From NCBI GenBank assembly GCA_050874705.1, contig JBNMLE010000025.1:1-13541 (forward strand): a stretch of DNA of 13,541 nucleotides, written 5' to 3'. The stretch's first letter is position 1, and the number at the start of each line of letters is the position of its first letter. Source of the DNA: Fiminaster sp050874705 (GTDB taxonomy: Bacteria; Bacillota_I; Bacilli_A; RFN20; CAG-826). Both the position numbers and the translations under genes were made by a program. Positions 1 through 7,818 of this stretch are shown here, in pieces. The notes under the pieces are model-generated. The model was not told the DNA's origin. It made no database searches and was given only the letters and a program-made list of their open reading frames with translations.

Positions 1-1
1 A

Positions 2-958
2 ATTATAATTGATACTTTCGGGAGTGATAAAGGCCCCGAAGCTATTTTAGATGGTGCAAAACTTGTTCTTGATGAATTTGATAATGTTAATTTAATCATT
101 GTTGGTGATAAAGATTTGATTAATAAATACAATTTTGATTCTTCGAGAATCGAAATAATTGATTCTAAAGGAACAATCACAAATTATGATAATCCAATCG
201 AAGCTTTTTACAAAGAACCAGATGCTTCTATTTTCAAAGCTTTTGAAGCTGCTTCGAAAGTACAAAATATTGGATTAATATCCGCTGGAAATAGTGGAGC
301 ACTTATGGTTTGTGCGATTAAATATTTACTAAATGATAAAAGAGTTCGCCCATGTATGGCAGCTGTTCTTCCAAATATGAACAAGTCATTTACATGTTTA
401 GTTGATACAGGAGCATCAATTGATTGTGGGCCAAATCAACTCGTTAATTTCGCTCACTTAGGAAGCGATTTTATGCGTTATTTATACAAAATTGATTCGC
501 CAAAAGTTGGTCTACTTTCAAATGGAAGCGAACCTACAAAGGGCAATAAAGTTGTTAAAGAAACTCATAAATTATTAGCGGATGATAAAGATATAAACTT
601 TATAGGTAATATCGAAGGAAATAAGGCTTTGAGTGGACTTTGTGATGTTTTAGTTTGTGATGGATTTGCTGGAAATCAAGTTCTTAAAAATAGTGAAGGA
701 ATGGCGGTGAATCTTATAACTGAAATTGTTAAATACGCTAAAAAGAACAAACAAGAGGAAGTTATCATGCCTCTTGTTCAATATTTAATGCAAACATATG
801 ACTTTGAATCCCTTGGAGCGGGCATTATGCTTGGATCAAAAGTTCCAGTTATGAAATGTCGTGGTTCAAGTGGACCAAAAGCTATTAGAAATGCTGCACA
901 TATATTGCTAAATATTGCTATGAATAAATCTTTATATGACGGAGAAGATAAGAGGTAA
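2..958 (+). CDS. plsX: Phosphate acyltransferase PlsX (5' end cut off by window edge)
   Basis: PlsX interconverts acyl-ACP and acyl-phosphate, giving the acyl donor for the first acylation of glycerol-3-phosphate in phospholipid synthesis; it is a peripheral membrane enzyme. The reading frame is open from base 2 and shows 318 residues, so only about the first few residues of a ~330-aa protein are missing. The N-terminal DTFGSDKGPEAI corresponds to the family's DAMGGDxAPxAI. Further family motifs are SAGNSGA, GASIDCGP followed by FAHLG, LLSNGSEPTKGN, FIGNIEGN, CDGFAGNQVLK, and a C-terminal LGAGIMLGSKVPV with RGSSGPKAIRNAA. A TTG at 116 is in frame but would discard the conserved N-terminus, so it is not the start. 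The stop lies 3 nt before the acyl carrier protein gene, so the two are almost certainly cotranscribed. The family assignment is secure. Confidence 0.95.
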   Translation: MIIDTFGSDKGPEAILDGAKLVLDEFDNVNLIIVGDKDLINKYNFDSSRIEIIDSKGTITNYDNPIEAFYKEPDASIFKAFEAASKVQNIGLISAGNSGALMVCAIKYLLNDKRVRPCMAAVLPNMNKSFTCLVDTGASIDCGPNQLVNFAHLGSDFMRYLYKIDSPKVGLLSNGSEPTKGNKVVKETHKLLADDKDINFIGNIEGNKALSGLCDVLVCDGFAGNQVLKNSEGMAVNLITEIVKYAKKNKQEEVIMPLVQYLMQTYDFESLGAGIMLGSKVPVMKCRGSSGPKAIRNAAHILLNIAMNKSLYDGEDKR

Positions 959-961
959 AAT

Positions 962-1189
962 ATGTTTGAAAGATTATTAAAAATTATTAAAGAAACAATG
1001 CCTGATGCAGATGTTTCTCACGCAAATGAAAATTCTAGATTAATAGAAGATTTAGGATTTGATTCAATCGGAATTATGATGCTTGCAATGGCACTTGAAG
1101 ATGAATTTGGCGTTCGTTTTACAAGTTCAATAAATTTTGCAACTGTAAAAGATGTAATTGATTACTTAGAAAAAAACGCCACTAAATAG
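962..1189 (+). CDS. acpP: Acyl carrier protein
   Basis: A small acidic protein (75 aa) that carries acyl chains as thioesters on a 4'-phosphopantetheine arm. The arm attachment site is Ser35 in the motif DLGFDSIGIMML, matching the DSL/DSI signature, followed by the usual acidic helix (ALEDEFG). The length is typical of bacterial ACPs. The start ATG is preceded by AGAGG at 951-955 with 6-nt spacing, so the start is well supported. It sits directly after plsX, whose substrate in one direction is acyl-ACP, and 8 nt before a fatty-acid-binding DegV protein. That context suggests this ACP serves phospholipid acyl transfer. It could also be the general fatty-acid-synthesis ACP; no fab genes are in the window to decide. 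Confidence 0.95.
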   Translation: MFERLLKIIKETMPDADVSHANENSRLIEDLGFDSIGIMMLAMALEDEFGVRFTSSINFATVKDVIDYLEKNATK

Positions 1190-1192
1190 GAG
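1188..1192 (+). promoter_or_regulatory. Ribosome binding site for the DegV gene, overlapping the acpP stop
   Basis: AGGAG lies 5 nt upstream of the ATG at 1198 and shares bases with the TAG stop codon of the acyl carrier protein gene (1187-1189). It is the clearest Shine-Dalgarno site on the + strand of the window. It fixes the DegV start and implies translational coupling between the two genes. Confidence 0.8.
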
Positions 1193-1197
1193 AATTT

Positions 1198-2067
1198 ATG
1201 TATACATTATTTTTTGATACTGATTGTGATATCACCCCAGAAATTGCAAAAGAATTTAATGCAAAATTAATTTCAATGCCTTATGAGATGGATGGAAAAG
1301 AAATTTATCCATATGTTTCATTTGAAAAATACGATGCTCATGCTTTTTTTGATAAATTAAGACAAGGCACTCTTCCAACAACATCCGCTTTATCTCCAGA
1401 AGATTATAGAGCGTATTTCGAACCAGAATTTGAAAAAGGAAACGATATTCTTTATATCCATTTTTCAGGTGCAATGTCAGCGACATTCAATTCAATTCGT
1501 CTTTTAATGGATGAACTTAAAGATAAATACCCTGAAAGAAGATTTGAAATGATTGACACGAAAGGTATTACTCTTGGAAGCTTTTCATTATGTTTACAAA
1601 TGGGAAAATTATATAAAGAAGGTAAATCCATTGATGAAATTAAAAAATGGGCTGATGAAAATGTTGATAAAACAGCCTTCTATTTCTTTGCTGATAATCT
1701 TAAATTCTTTGGAAAAAGTGGTAGAGTAAGTGGATTTACTGCTTTTATGGGCGGTCTTATCGGAATTAAACCAATCATTTATATAAATGAAGAAGGAAAA
1801 ATGGTTTCAATAGGAAAAGCCAAAGGTAGAAAAGCGGCTTTAAGAAAAATATTAGATTATGTAATTGAACTTGAAGATCATATTAAAGATTATCCAGTTA
1901 TTATCGCTCACGGCGATGCAATGTATCTTGTTGATGAATTTGTAAAAATGCTCAAAGAACATTTCGGAGAAGATTTAAATATCATCGTTGAAGATATTAA
2001 TCCAACTGCCGGTGCACACTGTGGACCTGATACACTTGGTGTGACATTCCACGCTAAACATAGATAG
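1198..2067 (+). CDS. DegV family protein, probable fatty-acid-binding subunit (FakB type)
   Basis: DegV proteins bind one fatty acid in a closed pocket; the characterised FakB members present it to the kinase FakA, which makes acyl-phosphate. The 289-aa length fits the family. Visible motifs in order are DTDCDITPE (residues 7-15, the usual D-S-x-x-D-L-P start), TTSALSPEDY (61-70, position of the family's TSQPS motif), HFSGAMSATFNS (88-99, position of SSGLSGTYQSA), IDTKGITLG (119-127), FFGKSGRVSG (170-179, position of LKKGGRI) and AGAHCGPDTLG (271-281, position of the GAHxGPG motif). Its place between plsX-acpP and a PlsC-like gene supports a role in feeding exogenous or recycled fatty acids into phospholipid synthesis. 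No FakA kinase gene is visible here, so it would have to be elsewhere. The DegV family call is firm; the FakB role is inferred from family and context. Confidence 0.88.
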   Translation: MYTLFFDTDCDITPEIAKEFNAKLISMPYEMDGKEIYPYVSFEKYDAHAFFDKLRQGTLPTTSALSPEDYRAYFEPEFEKGNDILYIHFSGAMSATFNSIRLLMDELKDKYPERRFEMIDTKGITLGSFSLCLQMGKLYKEGKSIDEIKKWADENVDKTAFYFFADNLKFFGKSGRVSGFTAFMGGLIGIKPIIYINEEGKMVSIGKAKGRKAALRKILDYVIELEDHIKDYPVIIAHGDAMYLVDEFVKMLKEHFGEDLNIIVEDINPTAGAHCGPDTLGVTFHAKHR

Positions 2068-2071
2068 AGTT

Positions 2072-3400
2072 ATGAAGAAAGAAAAAGATCTTCAAAAAGA
2101 ACTAGAACTAAGAAAATATAAAAGACCTAATCCGTTTTTGTATTGGATTTATTATGTTGTCGGATTAACACCTCTATTAGGTGGAAAATATCATCCTCAT
2201 ATCGAGATTATCGATGATATTAATGAATGCAAAGGTCCTTGTTTTCTAATTTGGAATCACCAATCAAGAAGAGATCATACATTTTTAACAACAGCATGCT
2301 ATCCAAAAAGACTTTCCATTGTAGCGGAGTATGGTTCTTTCTTTAGAAAACATCTCCATTGGCCTTTCAAAATGATGAATATTCTTCCAAAAAAAGTTTT
2401 CGCTAATGATATGTCGGGAATGAGAGCTATAAGAGAAATTATTAAACAAAATGGTTGCGTTGCTTTTTCTCCAGAAGGAACATCATCTATATTTGGTGAT
2501 AATCAGCCAATTGTTCCTGGTACTGGAAGATTTTTGCAAGCTTTTAATGTTCCTGTTTATTCAATGGCTTTAAGAGGAAGTTATCTTACAAATAACAAGG
2601 TGTGTTCAGATGATCGAATTGGCGAAGTATATGGAACGCTTAAATTATTATTTAGCAAAGAAGATTTAAAAAAATATAAAGCATCTGAAATCGAAGACAT
2701 TATAAATAATGAATTTCATCATGATGATTATAAATGGAATAAAATCGCACATATTAAATATAATTCAAAAGGAAAAATTACAACCGGTTTAGCGGACATC
2801 TGCTATAAATGCCCAAAATGTGGTGAAGAATTTTCAATGGTTAGCAAAGATAGTTATATTAAATGCGAGAAATGTGGAAATGGAGCGACAATGGATGATT
2901 ATTATGATTTCCATCCATATGAAGGTTCTATAATTCCTGATACACCAACAGATTGGGTGCATAAAGAAAGAAAAGATATTATTAATGAAATTAGAAATGA
3001 TCCAAATTATTGCTATTCATTTAAAGTAAAACTTGGAACGCTTCCTAAAGATCATTATGTAAAGAAAACTGAAACAACAGAAATATGTGGAGAAGGAATA
3101 TATTCTATTGACCATAAAGGCGTTCATTTTAAAGGAATTAAATTTGGTAAACCATTCGAATTTGATTTAGATTATAAAACCGTTCAAACATATCCTATTT
3201 CAGTCGATTTAAGTTGCTTTTCTTATTTTGTTAATAATGAATATTATGATTTCTTCCCAGAAATTAGAAATGTTGGAAAAGTTATAATGCTTACCGAGGA
3301 AATGCATCGACTTCATATAAATCATTTTAAAAACTTTCCATGGTTTGATTATATGTATGAAGGAAAAGAACTCGGCATTGATTTAAAAGATAAAAAATAA
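2072..3400 (+). CDS. PlsC-like acyltransferase with zinc ribbon and C-terminal beta-rich domain
   Basis: Probable membrane-associated acyltransferase that transfers an acyl chain to lysophosphatidic acid or a related acceptor. The acyltransferase domain (about residues 20-220) has the HxxxxD catalytic motif as NHQSRRD (His63, Asp68) and the phosphate-binding motif as SPEGTSS (Glu135, Gly136), with a hydrophobic segment near residues 22-36. Unlike ordinary PlsC (about 200-250 aa), the 442-aa protein continues with a CxxC-x14-CxxC zinc ribbon (Cys247, Cys250, Cys265, Cys268). Then comes a region of about 150 residues with alternating beta-type sequence (about 315-415) that may be a PH/GRAM-like fold; that fold is only a guess. 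It starts 4 nt after the DegV stop with only a weak GAG upstream, so translation is probably coupled. The acyltransferase call is strong; acceptor substrate and the role of the added domains are unknown. Confidence 0.85.
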   Translation: MKKEKDLQKELELRKYKRPNPFLYWIYYVVGLTPLLGGKYHPHIEIIDDINECKGPCFLIWNHQSRRDHTFLTTACYPKRLSIVAEYGSFFRKHLHWPFKMMNILPKKVFANDMSGMRAIREIIKQNGCVAFSPEGTSSIFGDNQPIVPGTGRFLQAFNVPVYSMALRGSYLTNNKVCSDDRIGEVYGTLKLLFSKEDLKKYKASEIEDIINNEFHHDDYKWNKIAHIKYNSKGKITTGLADICYKCPKCGEEFSMVSKDSYIKCEKCGNGATMDDYYDFHPYEGSIIPDTPTDWVHKERKDIINEIRNDPNYCYSFKVKLGTLPKDHYVKKTETTEICGEGIYSIDHKGVHFKGIKFGKPFEFDLDYKTVQTYPISVDLSCFSYFVNNEYYDFFPEIRNVGKVIMLTEEMHRLHINHFKNFPWFDYMYEGKELGIDLKDKK

Positions 3401-3401
3401 T

Positions 3402-4004
3402 ATGTACACAATACTTGAGAAAAATGAAGCTTCAATAATAAAAGATCGCTCCGAATTTATCGGAATTGTTTTGCATATTAATTCCCCCGATGATGTTAAT
3501 AGATATCTTCAAGAAATTAAAAAAGAATATCCAAAAGCAAAACATTATTGCTATGCATATATAGTAGGTGATAAAAAGAAAGGCTTTGATGATGGTGAAC
3601 CTTCTAAAACCGCTGGAAGACCTCTTCTTGAACTTTTAGAAAAGAAGAATTTAGATGAAGTCCTTTTAGTGGTTGTTAGATATTTTGGCGGAATACTTCT
3701 TGGGGCAAGTAGATTAATGTCGACATACATTGAAGCGGGTGTCAAAGTTCTTGACGATTCTTTAATGTTAAAAATTGAGACAAAATATGTTTATCATTGC
3801 AATTTTACATATAAAGATTTTGATACTTTTAAGCGCCTTGCAAAATCTTTTTCGTTTTCGTTGGAAAATATAAATTACGATACTACAATAAATGTGGATG
3901 TTCTTGCAGATGAAAATTTTGGAGAACAATTAACAAATTACTTCCCTCAAATGAGTGTGGAAGTACATGGAAAAAGGAAGGTTTATAAAAAAATATATGA
4001 TTGA
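3402..4004 (+). CDS. yigZ: YigZ/IMPACT (UPF0029) family protein
   Basis: Member of the IMPACT/YigZ family, whose bacterial molecular function is not settled; the eukaryotic relative IMPACT acts in translation control. The 200-aa length is typical. The N-terminal domain shows the family signature: KHYCYAYIVG (residues 47-56), DDGEPSKTAGRP (63-74) and RYFGGILLGASRL (93-105). The C-terminal ~65 residues correspond to the smaller ferredoxin-like domain of bacterial members. It starts 1 nt after the preceding stop without a visible Shine-Dalgarno site, which suggests translation by reinitiation. Its TGA stop overlaps the start of the next gene. The C-terminus sequence is unremarkable. Family assignment is secure; no specific reaction can be stated. 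Confidence 0.93.
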   Translation: MYTILEKNEASIIKDRSEFIGIVLHINSPDDVNRYLQEIKKEYPKAKHYCYAYIVGDKKKGFDDGEPSKTAGRPLLELLEKKNLDEVLLVVVRYFGGILLGASRLMSTYIEAGVKVLDDSLMLKIETKYVYHCNFTYKDFDTFKRLAKSFSFSLENINYDTTINVDVLADENFGEQLTNYFPQMSVEVHGKRKVYKKIYD

Positions 4005-5259
4005 ACAAAGTGAATATTCTCTTAGAAGAGAAAAAATCCTTGAAAAGATGGATGATGACTCAATGCTTATTCTTTTTGCTGGACAAGGTAGAAAAAAATC
4101 GGCTGATGAAAATTATCCATTCCAAGTTAACAGAAACTTTTATTATTTAACAGGTATTAAACAAGAAAATTCAGCTTTAATGATGGTTAAAGCGGACGGT
4201 GAAAATCAAACATTTTTATTCATTGATCCAAAAGATGAAAAAGTTGAAAAATGGCTTGGTATTAAGCTTTCAACCGATGAAGCATATCAAATATCTGGCA
4301 TTAACAATGTATTAATGCGTGGAAGTCTTGCAAGCAAGATTGATGTCGCCTTAAGAGATATGACATTCTTTGGTGAAATTAAGAAAGTATATCTTGATCT
4401 TGAAAAAGAATTAAAAATTGAAGAATGCACATCTACCAACGATTTCGCTAAAACGCTAAAAGAAAATTATCCTTCAATAGAAGTAGAAGATATTCATGAC
4501 AAAATGTCTCTTCTTAGAATGGTTAAATCAAAAGCCGAAGTTGAAATGATTAAAGAAGCAATTCACACAACTGAAATTGGTCTTAAAAATGTTTTAAAAG
4601 AATTAACTGCTGGAAGATTTGAATACAACATGCGCAATGTATTTGAATTCAATGTATTCGAAGATATGGATGCTGGACTTGCTTTTGATAGTATTGTTGC
4701 AGGCGGAAAAAACGCAACTATTCTTCATTATCCAGATGCTAAAGATGTTCTTCATAGCGGCGATTTAGTCCTTTTAGATGTTGGCGCTAGCAGGGATTAT
4801 TATTGTGGTGATATATCTCGTACATATCCTATTAGTGGCACTTATAACAAACTTCAAAGAACAATTTATCAAATTGTCCTAGATTGCAATAAACAAACAT
4901 CGAAGTTTATGAAGCCTGGTGTAACGCTAAAAGAATGCCAAGAATTTGCTAGAAACTTTTTAGCGGAGGAATGCGTTGAACATGGCTTACTTGAGAAAAA
5001 AGAAGATATCGATAGAGTATATTTCCATGGTGTAAGCCACCATCTTGGTCTTGACACTCATGATGAATCAATTAGATCTCTTCCTCTTCAAGAAGGAAAT
5101 GTTATCACATGTGAACCAGGTTTGTATTTCAAAGAACATGGCATTGGAGTTCGCATTGAAGATGATATTTTGATTACAAAAGATGGCAGTGAAGTATTAT
5201 CAAAAGATATCATCAAAGAAATAAGTGATATTGAAAGATTCCTTATTAGCAAAATCTAA
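3997..5259 (+). CDS. pepP: Xaa-Pro aminopeptidase, peptidase M24B
   Basis: Cytoplasmic dimetal aminopeptidase that removes the N-terminal residue before proline, used in peptide turnover. The 420-aa protein has an N-terminal aminopeptidase P domain (residues ~5-130; RNFYYLTGIKQ is characteristic) and a pita-bread catalytic domain. All five expected metal ligands are visible: Asp261 in LLDVGAS, Asp272 in CGDISRTYP, His348 in HGVSHHLGLDTHD, Glu373 in CEPGLYF and Glu388 in GVRIEDD. The ATG at 3997 was chosen because the family begins with a short leader such as MIEQSEYSLRREKILEKM. The frame is open further upstream to a GTG at 3955, but that would lie wholly inside the YigZ gene. The chosen start overlaps the YigZ stop by 8 nt. 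GGAAGG at 3976-3981 is rather far (15 nt) from the ATG. Specificity for proline is family-based. Confidence 0.93.
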   Translation: MIEQSEYSLRREKILEKMDDDSMLILFAGQGRKKSADENYPFQVNRNFYYLTGIKQENSALMMVKADGENQTFLFIDPKDEKVEKWLGIKLSTDEAYQISGINNVLMRGSLASKIDVALRDMTFFGEIKKVYLDLEKELKIEECTSTNDFAKTLKENYPSIEVEDIHDKMSLLRMVKSKAEVEMIKEAIHTTEIGLKNVLKELTAGRFEYNMRNVFEFNVFEDMDAGLAFDSIVAGGKNATILHYPDAKDVLHSGDLVLLDVGASRDYYCGDISRTYPISGTYNKLQRTIYQIVLDCNKQTSKFMKPGVTLKECQEFARNFLAEECVEHGLLEKKEDIDRVYFHGVSHHLGLDTHDESIRSLPLQEGNVITCEPGLYFKEHGIGVRIEDDILITKDGSEVLSKDIIKEISDIERFLISKI

Positions 5260-5273
5260 TTATTATTAATTAT

Positions 5274-5310
5274 TAAAAACCTAGACTTCACAAAGCCTAG
5301 GTTTTTATTT
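5274..5310. terminator. Bidirectional intrinsic terminator between convergent genes
   Basis: An 11-bp perfect stem pairs 5274-5284 with 5297-5307 (arms TAAAAACCTAG and CTAGGTTTTTA). After one mismatch, three more pairs (CTT with AAG) close on a CACA tetraloop. The right side ends in a T run for + strand transcription. The left arm's A run gives the same signal on the - strand. It lies in the 61-bp gap between the M24 peptidase stop and the stop of the convergent nuclease gene, so it can end both transcripts. Confidence 0.9.
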
Positions 5311-5320
5311 GGGCAAATTA

Positions 5321-7747
5321 TTATTCCACAAATTTCTTTCTAAGAGCCACTAACAAGATACCAATTAAAGAAATAATGGATAATATAATGCTTGTTGCTA
5401 CAATATTTCCTCCACATCCTGTGTTAGTATTGTTATCTTCTACTGGAGGAACTGGATTTGATGACGATGTATCGCTTCCATCTTCTCCGATAGGAGGAGT
5501 TGGATCAGAAGTTGATGTATTGCCACTTTCTTTGACAGTTATATCAAAATCTAGTGTTTTTGTAATGCCTTCATATGAATATGAAACGCTTATAGTTTTA
5601 TCATCAAGTGAAAGCGTTGTTTTATTTAGTGTTACTTTATTTGTAACGTCTTCTTTTGTATTGTCTGAATAATTAGCAGTAAATTTTAATCCTTCTAATG
5701 AAACTTTTTCACCAACTTTATATTCAGTTTTTACTAATTCCCCTTCATAAGTAAGGGAAACTAATGTTTTTTGTTCAACCTTTTTATTGACAGTAATAGT
5801 ACATGTTGCAGTGGCATTACCCGCTTTTGCGGTAATAATTGCAGTGCCTTCACTTAATGCTTTTACTGTTCCAAAGCTCACTGAAGCAACATTATTATTT
5901 GATGACGACCAGGTTACATCTTTATTCGCTTCGGCTTTAAGGAGAATTTCATCTCCAACAGTGAGCGAAACACTGTTATGATTAAGAGAAATTTTATCTA
6001 TTTCTTCTTCGCTTCCAGCTCCAAAAGCATATGTTAGCGATATTTTTGATGCTTTTTGGACACCGCTAGTATTATTTTTAATAACAAATGTTTTATAACC
6101 TGTTAAATCATAAACGCCATCAGTGCCATTAATTTCAGTTTTTTGTTCACCAACAGAATTTCCTCCATAAACAGTTAATGAGGTTGTACCTGTGATAACA
6201 ATTTTCTTTAAATTCACTTGTTCAGCGCTATATAAAGTGCCACTTGATCTTTTAAATTGAACTGAGTTTGAGTAATTTCCTACATTTGTGGCTTTAAGAT
6301 GTAAATTATTTTTAGTAGTGTATTCAACATCTGTTCCATAATTACCAAAAAATGTATTATCAATAGTTTCAGTTACATCAACAGCTTTTGTCACAGTAAC
6401 TTTAATTAGGCATTCTTTAACATTGCTTTCTTGTGTAGCAATAATTTTTAAAGTTGTTTCACCTTCTTTAAGTCCTTTGACTACGCCATTACTTGATACT
6501 GATGCAAAATCTTCATTTGATATTTCATAACTTAATGTAGGTTTTGGATATACATTTGTTGGAAGAATGCTATTGGTTACTTGTTTTGAGTCATTAACAG
6601 TTAAAGAAATATCAGCTGATGATATTGATGTCATCGCAACATTAGCAGGTTTATTAACGCGTACATTAACAGTTGTGCTTATGCTTGAATCATATGTAGA
6701 TGTGATTGTGATAGTGGCGTTTCCTTCTTTTTCTTTTGCAGTAACTAAACCATCATTTGAAACAGTTACAATTGATGTATCGCTTGATTTATATGTAACA
6801 GAAGAGGAAGCATCGCTTGGAATAGGGGTGACACTTAATTTATATGAACCATCATAAGTTAATTCAATTGAAGAAGAATTAACGCTTAATCCTTCTAATT
6901 TGACTAATGAGGATTTACATATTTGTCTTGTTGTATCATTTGTATTTCCCCAAATCTTACAAGCATATTCTGGGTGATCAATAAATGGATTTCTATTTCC
7001 TTGAAGATATTCCGCTCCATTATTGCGGTTATATTCTCTTTGAAGGACAGGATATTTAAGATTCCATTTAAGTAAATCTGATAATTTTCCCATCATATAA
7101 TCGTTATTATCGCGCGATGTAGCGTGATAATTTTGATCTAAGAGGGATAATTTGCTATTTGCGATAACGCAGTAAAAAACTATTCTTGCTGAATCTCCGC
7201 GATAGTCTTCAACACCAAAACTTTCCATTGCTGGATCCCAACCATTTGAGCTATGCTTCATTCCCTCTACATAAAAGGAATTACCGCGGCTACCATTTTC
7301 GGCTGGAATTGTTGGACGAGGCATATGAATATCGTTTTCAACAACATCTCCTCCATGGGAATTCGGCCATACATGTTCTCTATTAAAGCTTGTACATGAG
7401 TTTGAACTATAAAAGCTTAATATTTTTGTACCATATGGTTGATTATTGCTATCGTATTGTACGGTTTCAGGGTCATAGTCAGTGTATTTAAATTTGCCTG
7501 AAGCACTAGTTCCCATGTTTCCATACCCAACAGTGGATTTTCTTTTAATGCTATTGAGTGATCTTAATTGTGATAAAAGTGTATCGCCTGTTGCGCTATC
7601 ACTAATAGATGAATAATATTCATTTATATCTTGACTAACTTCATATGTTGCGTTGCTTTGATATGCTTTATTGACAATTGAAGCGCTTACAATAGTTGAA
7701 GAGACCGCTAATAAGGCTAATAGCCTTGCTTTTTTCAAAGTATTCAT
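5321..7747 (-). CDS. Secreted endonuclease I-family nuclease with Ig-like domains and membrane anchor
   Basis: Predicted cell-surface nuclease of 808 aa. Order: signal peptide (about 1-28); endonuclease I-family His-Me-finger domain (about 41-280) with NREHVWPNS (Glu124, likely general base His125), DIHMPRPT (139-146), NGSRGN (151-156, likely metal-ligand Asn156), KLSDLLKWNL and GNRNPFIDHPEYACKIWG (250-267); two BIG2-type Ig-like domains (281-366, 367-455); an unassigned beta-sandwich-like domain (457-577); a third BIG2 domain (583-655); a further bacterial Ig-like domain (660-739); a Ser/Pro/Asp-rich linker; GCGG (777-780); one transmembrane segment (781-801) and RKKFVE. The start has AGGAG at 7756-7760, 8 nt upstream. 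It lies 89 bp after a paralogous gene on the same strand. The nuclease fold is well supported by motifs; whether it cuts DNA, RNA or both is not visible. No LPxTG motif is present. Confidence 0.9.
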   Translation of the reverse strand: MNTLKKARLLALLAVSSTIVSASIVNKAYQSNATYEVSQDINEYYSSISDSATGDTLLSQLRSLNSIKRKSTVGYGNMGTSASGKFKYTDYDPETVQYDSNNQPYGTKILSFYSSNSCTSFNREHVWPNSHGGDVVENDIHMPRPTIPAENGSRGNSFYVEGMKHSSNGWDPAMESFGVEDYRGDSARIVFYCVIANSKLSLLDQNYHATSRDNNDYMMGKLSDLLKWNLKYPVLQREYNRNNGAEYLQGNRNPFIDHPEYACKIWGNTNDTTRQICKSSLVKLEGLSVNSSSIELTYDGSYKLSVTPIPSDASSSVTYKSSDTSIVTVSNDGLVTAKEKEGNATITITSTYDSSISTTVNVRVNKPANVAMTSISSADISLTVNDSKQVTNSILPTNVYPKPTLSYEISNEDFASVSSNGVVKGLKEGETTLKIIATQESNVKECLIKVTVTKAVDVTETIDNTFFGNYGTDVEYTTKNNLHLKATNVGNYSNSVQFKRSSGTLYSAEQVNLKKIVITGTTSLTVYGGNSVGEQKTEINGTDGVYDLTGYKTFVIKNNTSGVQKASKISLTYAFGAGSEEEIDKISLNHNSVSLTVGDEILLKAEANKDVTWSSSNNNVASVSFGTVKALSEGTAIITAKAGNATATCTITVNKKVEQKTLVSLTYEGELVKTEYKVGEKVSLEGLKFTANYSDNTKEDVTNKVTLNKTTLSLDDKTISVSYSYEGITKTLDFDITVKESGNTSTSDPTPPIGEDGSDTSSSNPVPPVEDNNTNTGCGGNIVATSIILSIISLIGILLVALRKKFVE
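6948..7003. repeat. Paralogous repeat block A, copy in the smaller nuclease gene
   Basis: These 56 bases encode the end of the nuclease domain (the QGNRNPFIDHPEYACKIWG region). They match bases 10292-10347 of the larger nuclease gene with 4 differences by eye. Synonymous positions are largely kept, which points to tandem duplication or later gene conversion rather than ancient divergence at this spot. Confidence 0.8.
7058..7087. repeat. Paralogous repeat block B, copy in the smaller nuclease gene
   Basis: Thirty bases identical to 10438-10467 in the larger nuclease gene. They encode the KLSDLLKWNL stretch of the nuclease domain. After one mismatch, five more bases agree. Confidence 0.8.
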
Positions 7748-7755
7748 TTTATTAA

Positions 7756-7760
7756 CTCCT
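7756..7760 (-). promoter_or_regulatory. Ribosome binding site of the smaller nuclease gene
   Basis: On the - strand AGGAG (within TTAGGAG, 7756-7762) stands 8 nt before the ATG at 7745-7747. Its good match and spacing fix this start, and the signal peptide begins exactly there. Confidence 0.8.
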
Positions 7761-7818
7761 AAGGATTAATATTTTAGCATTAGAAAAAAATATTACTACT
7801 ATAAGGAAGAAAAGATTA

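Noticed and set aside
116..958. plsX starting at the TTG at 116
   Set aside because: The frame is open to the window edge and the upstream residues match the conserved PlsX N-terminus, so the gene simply begins outside the window.
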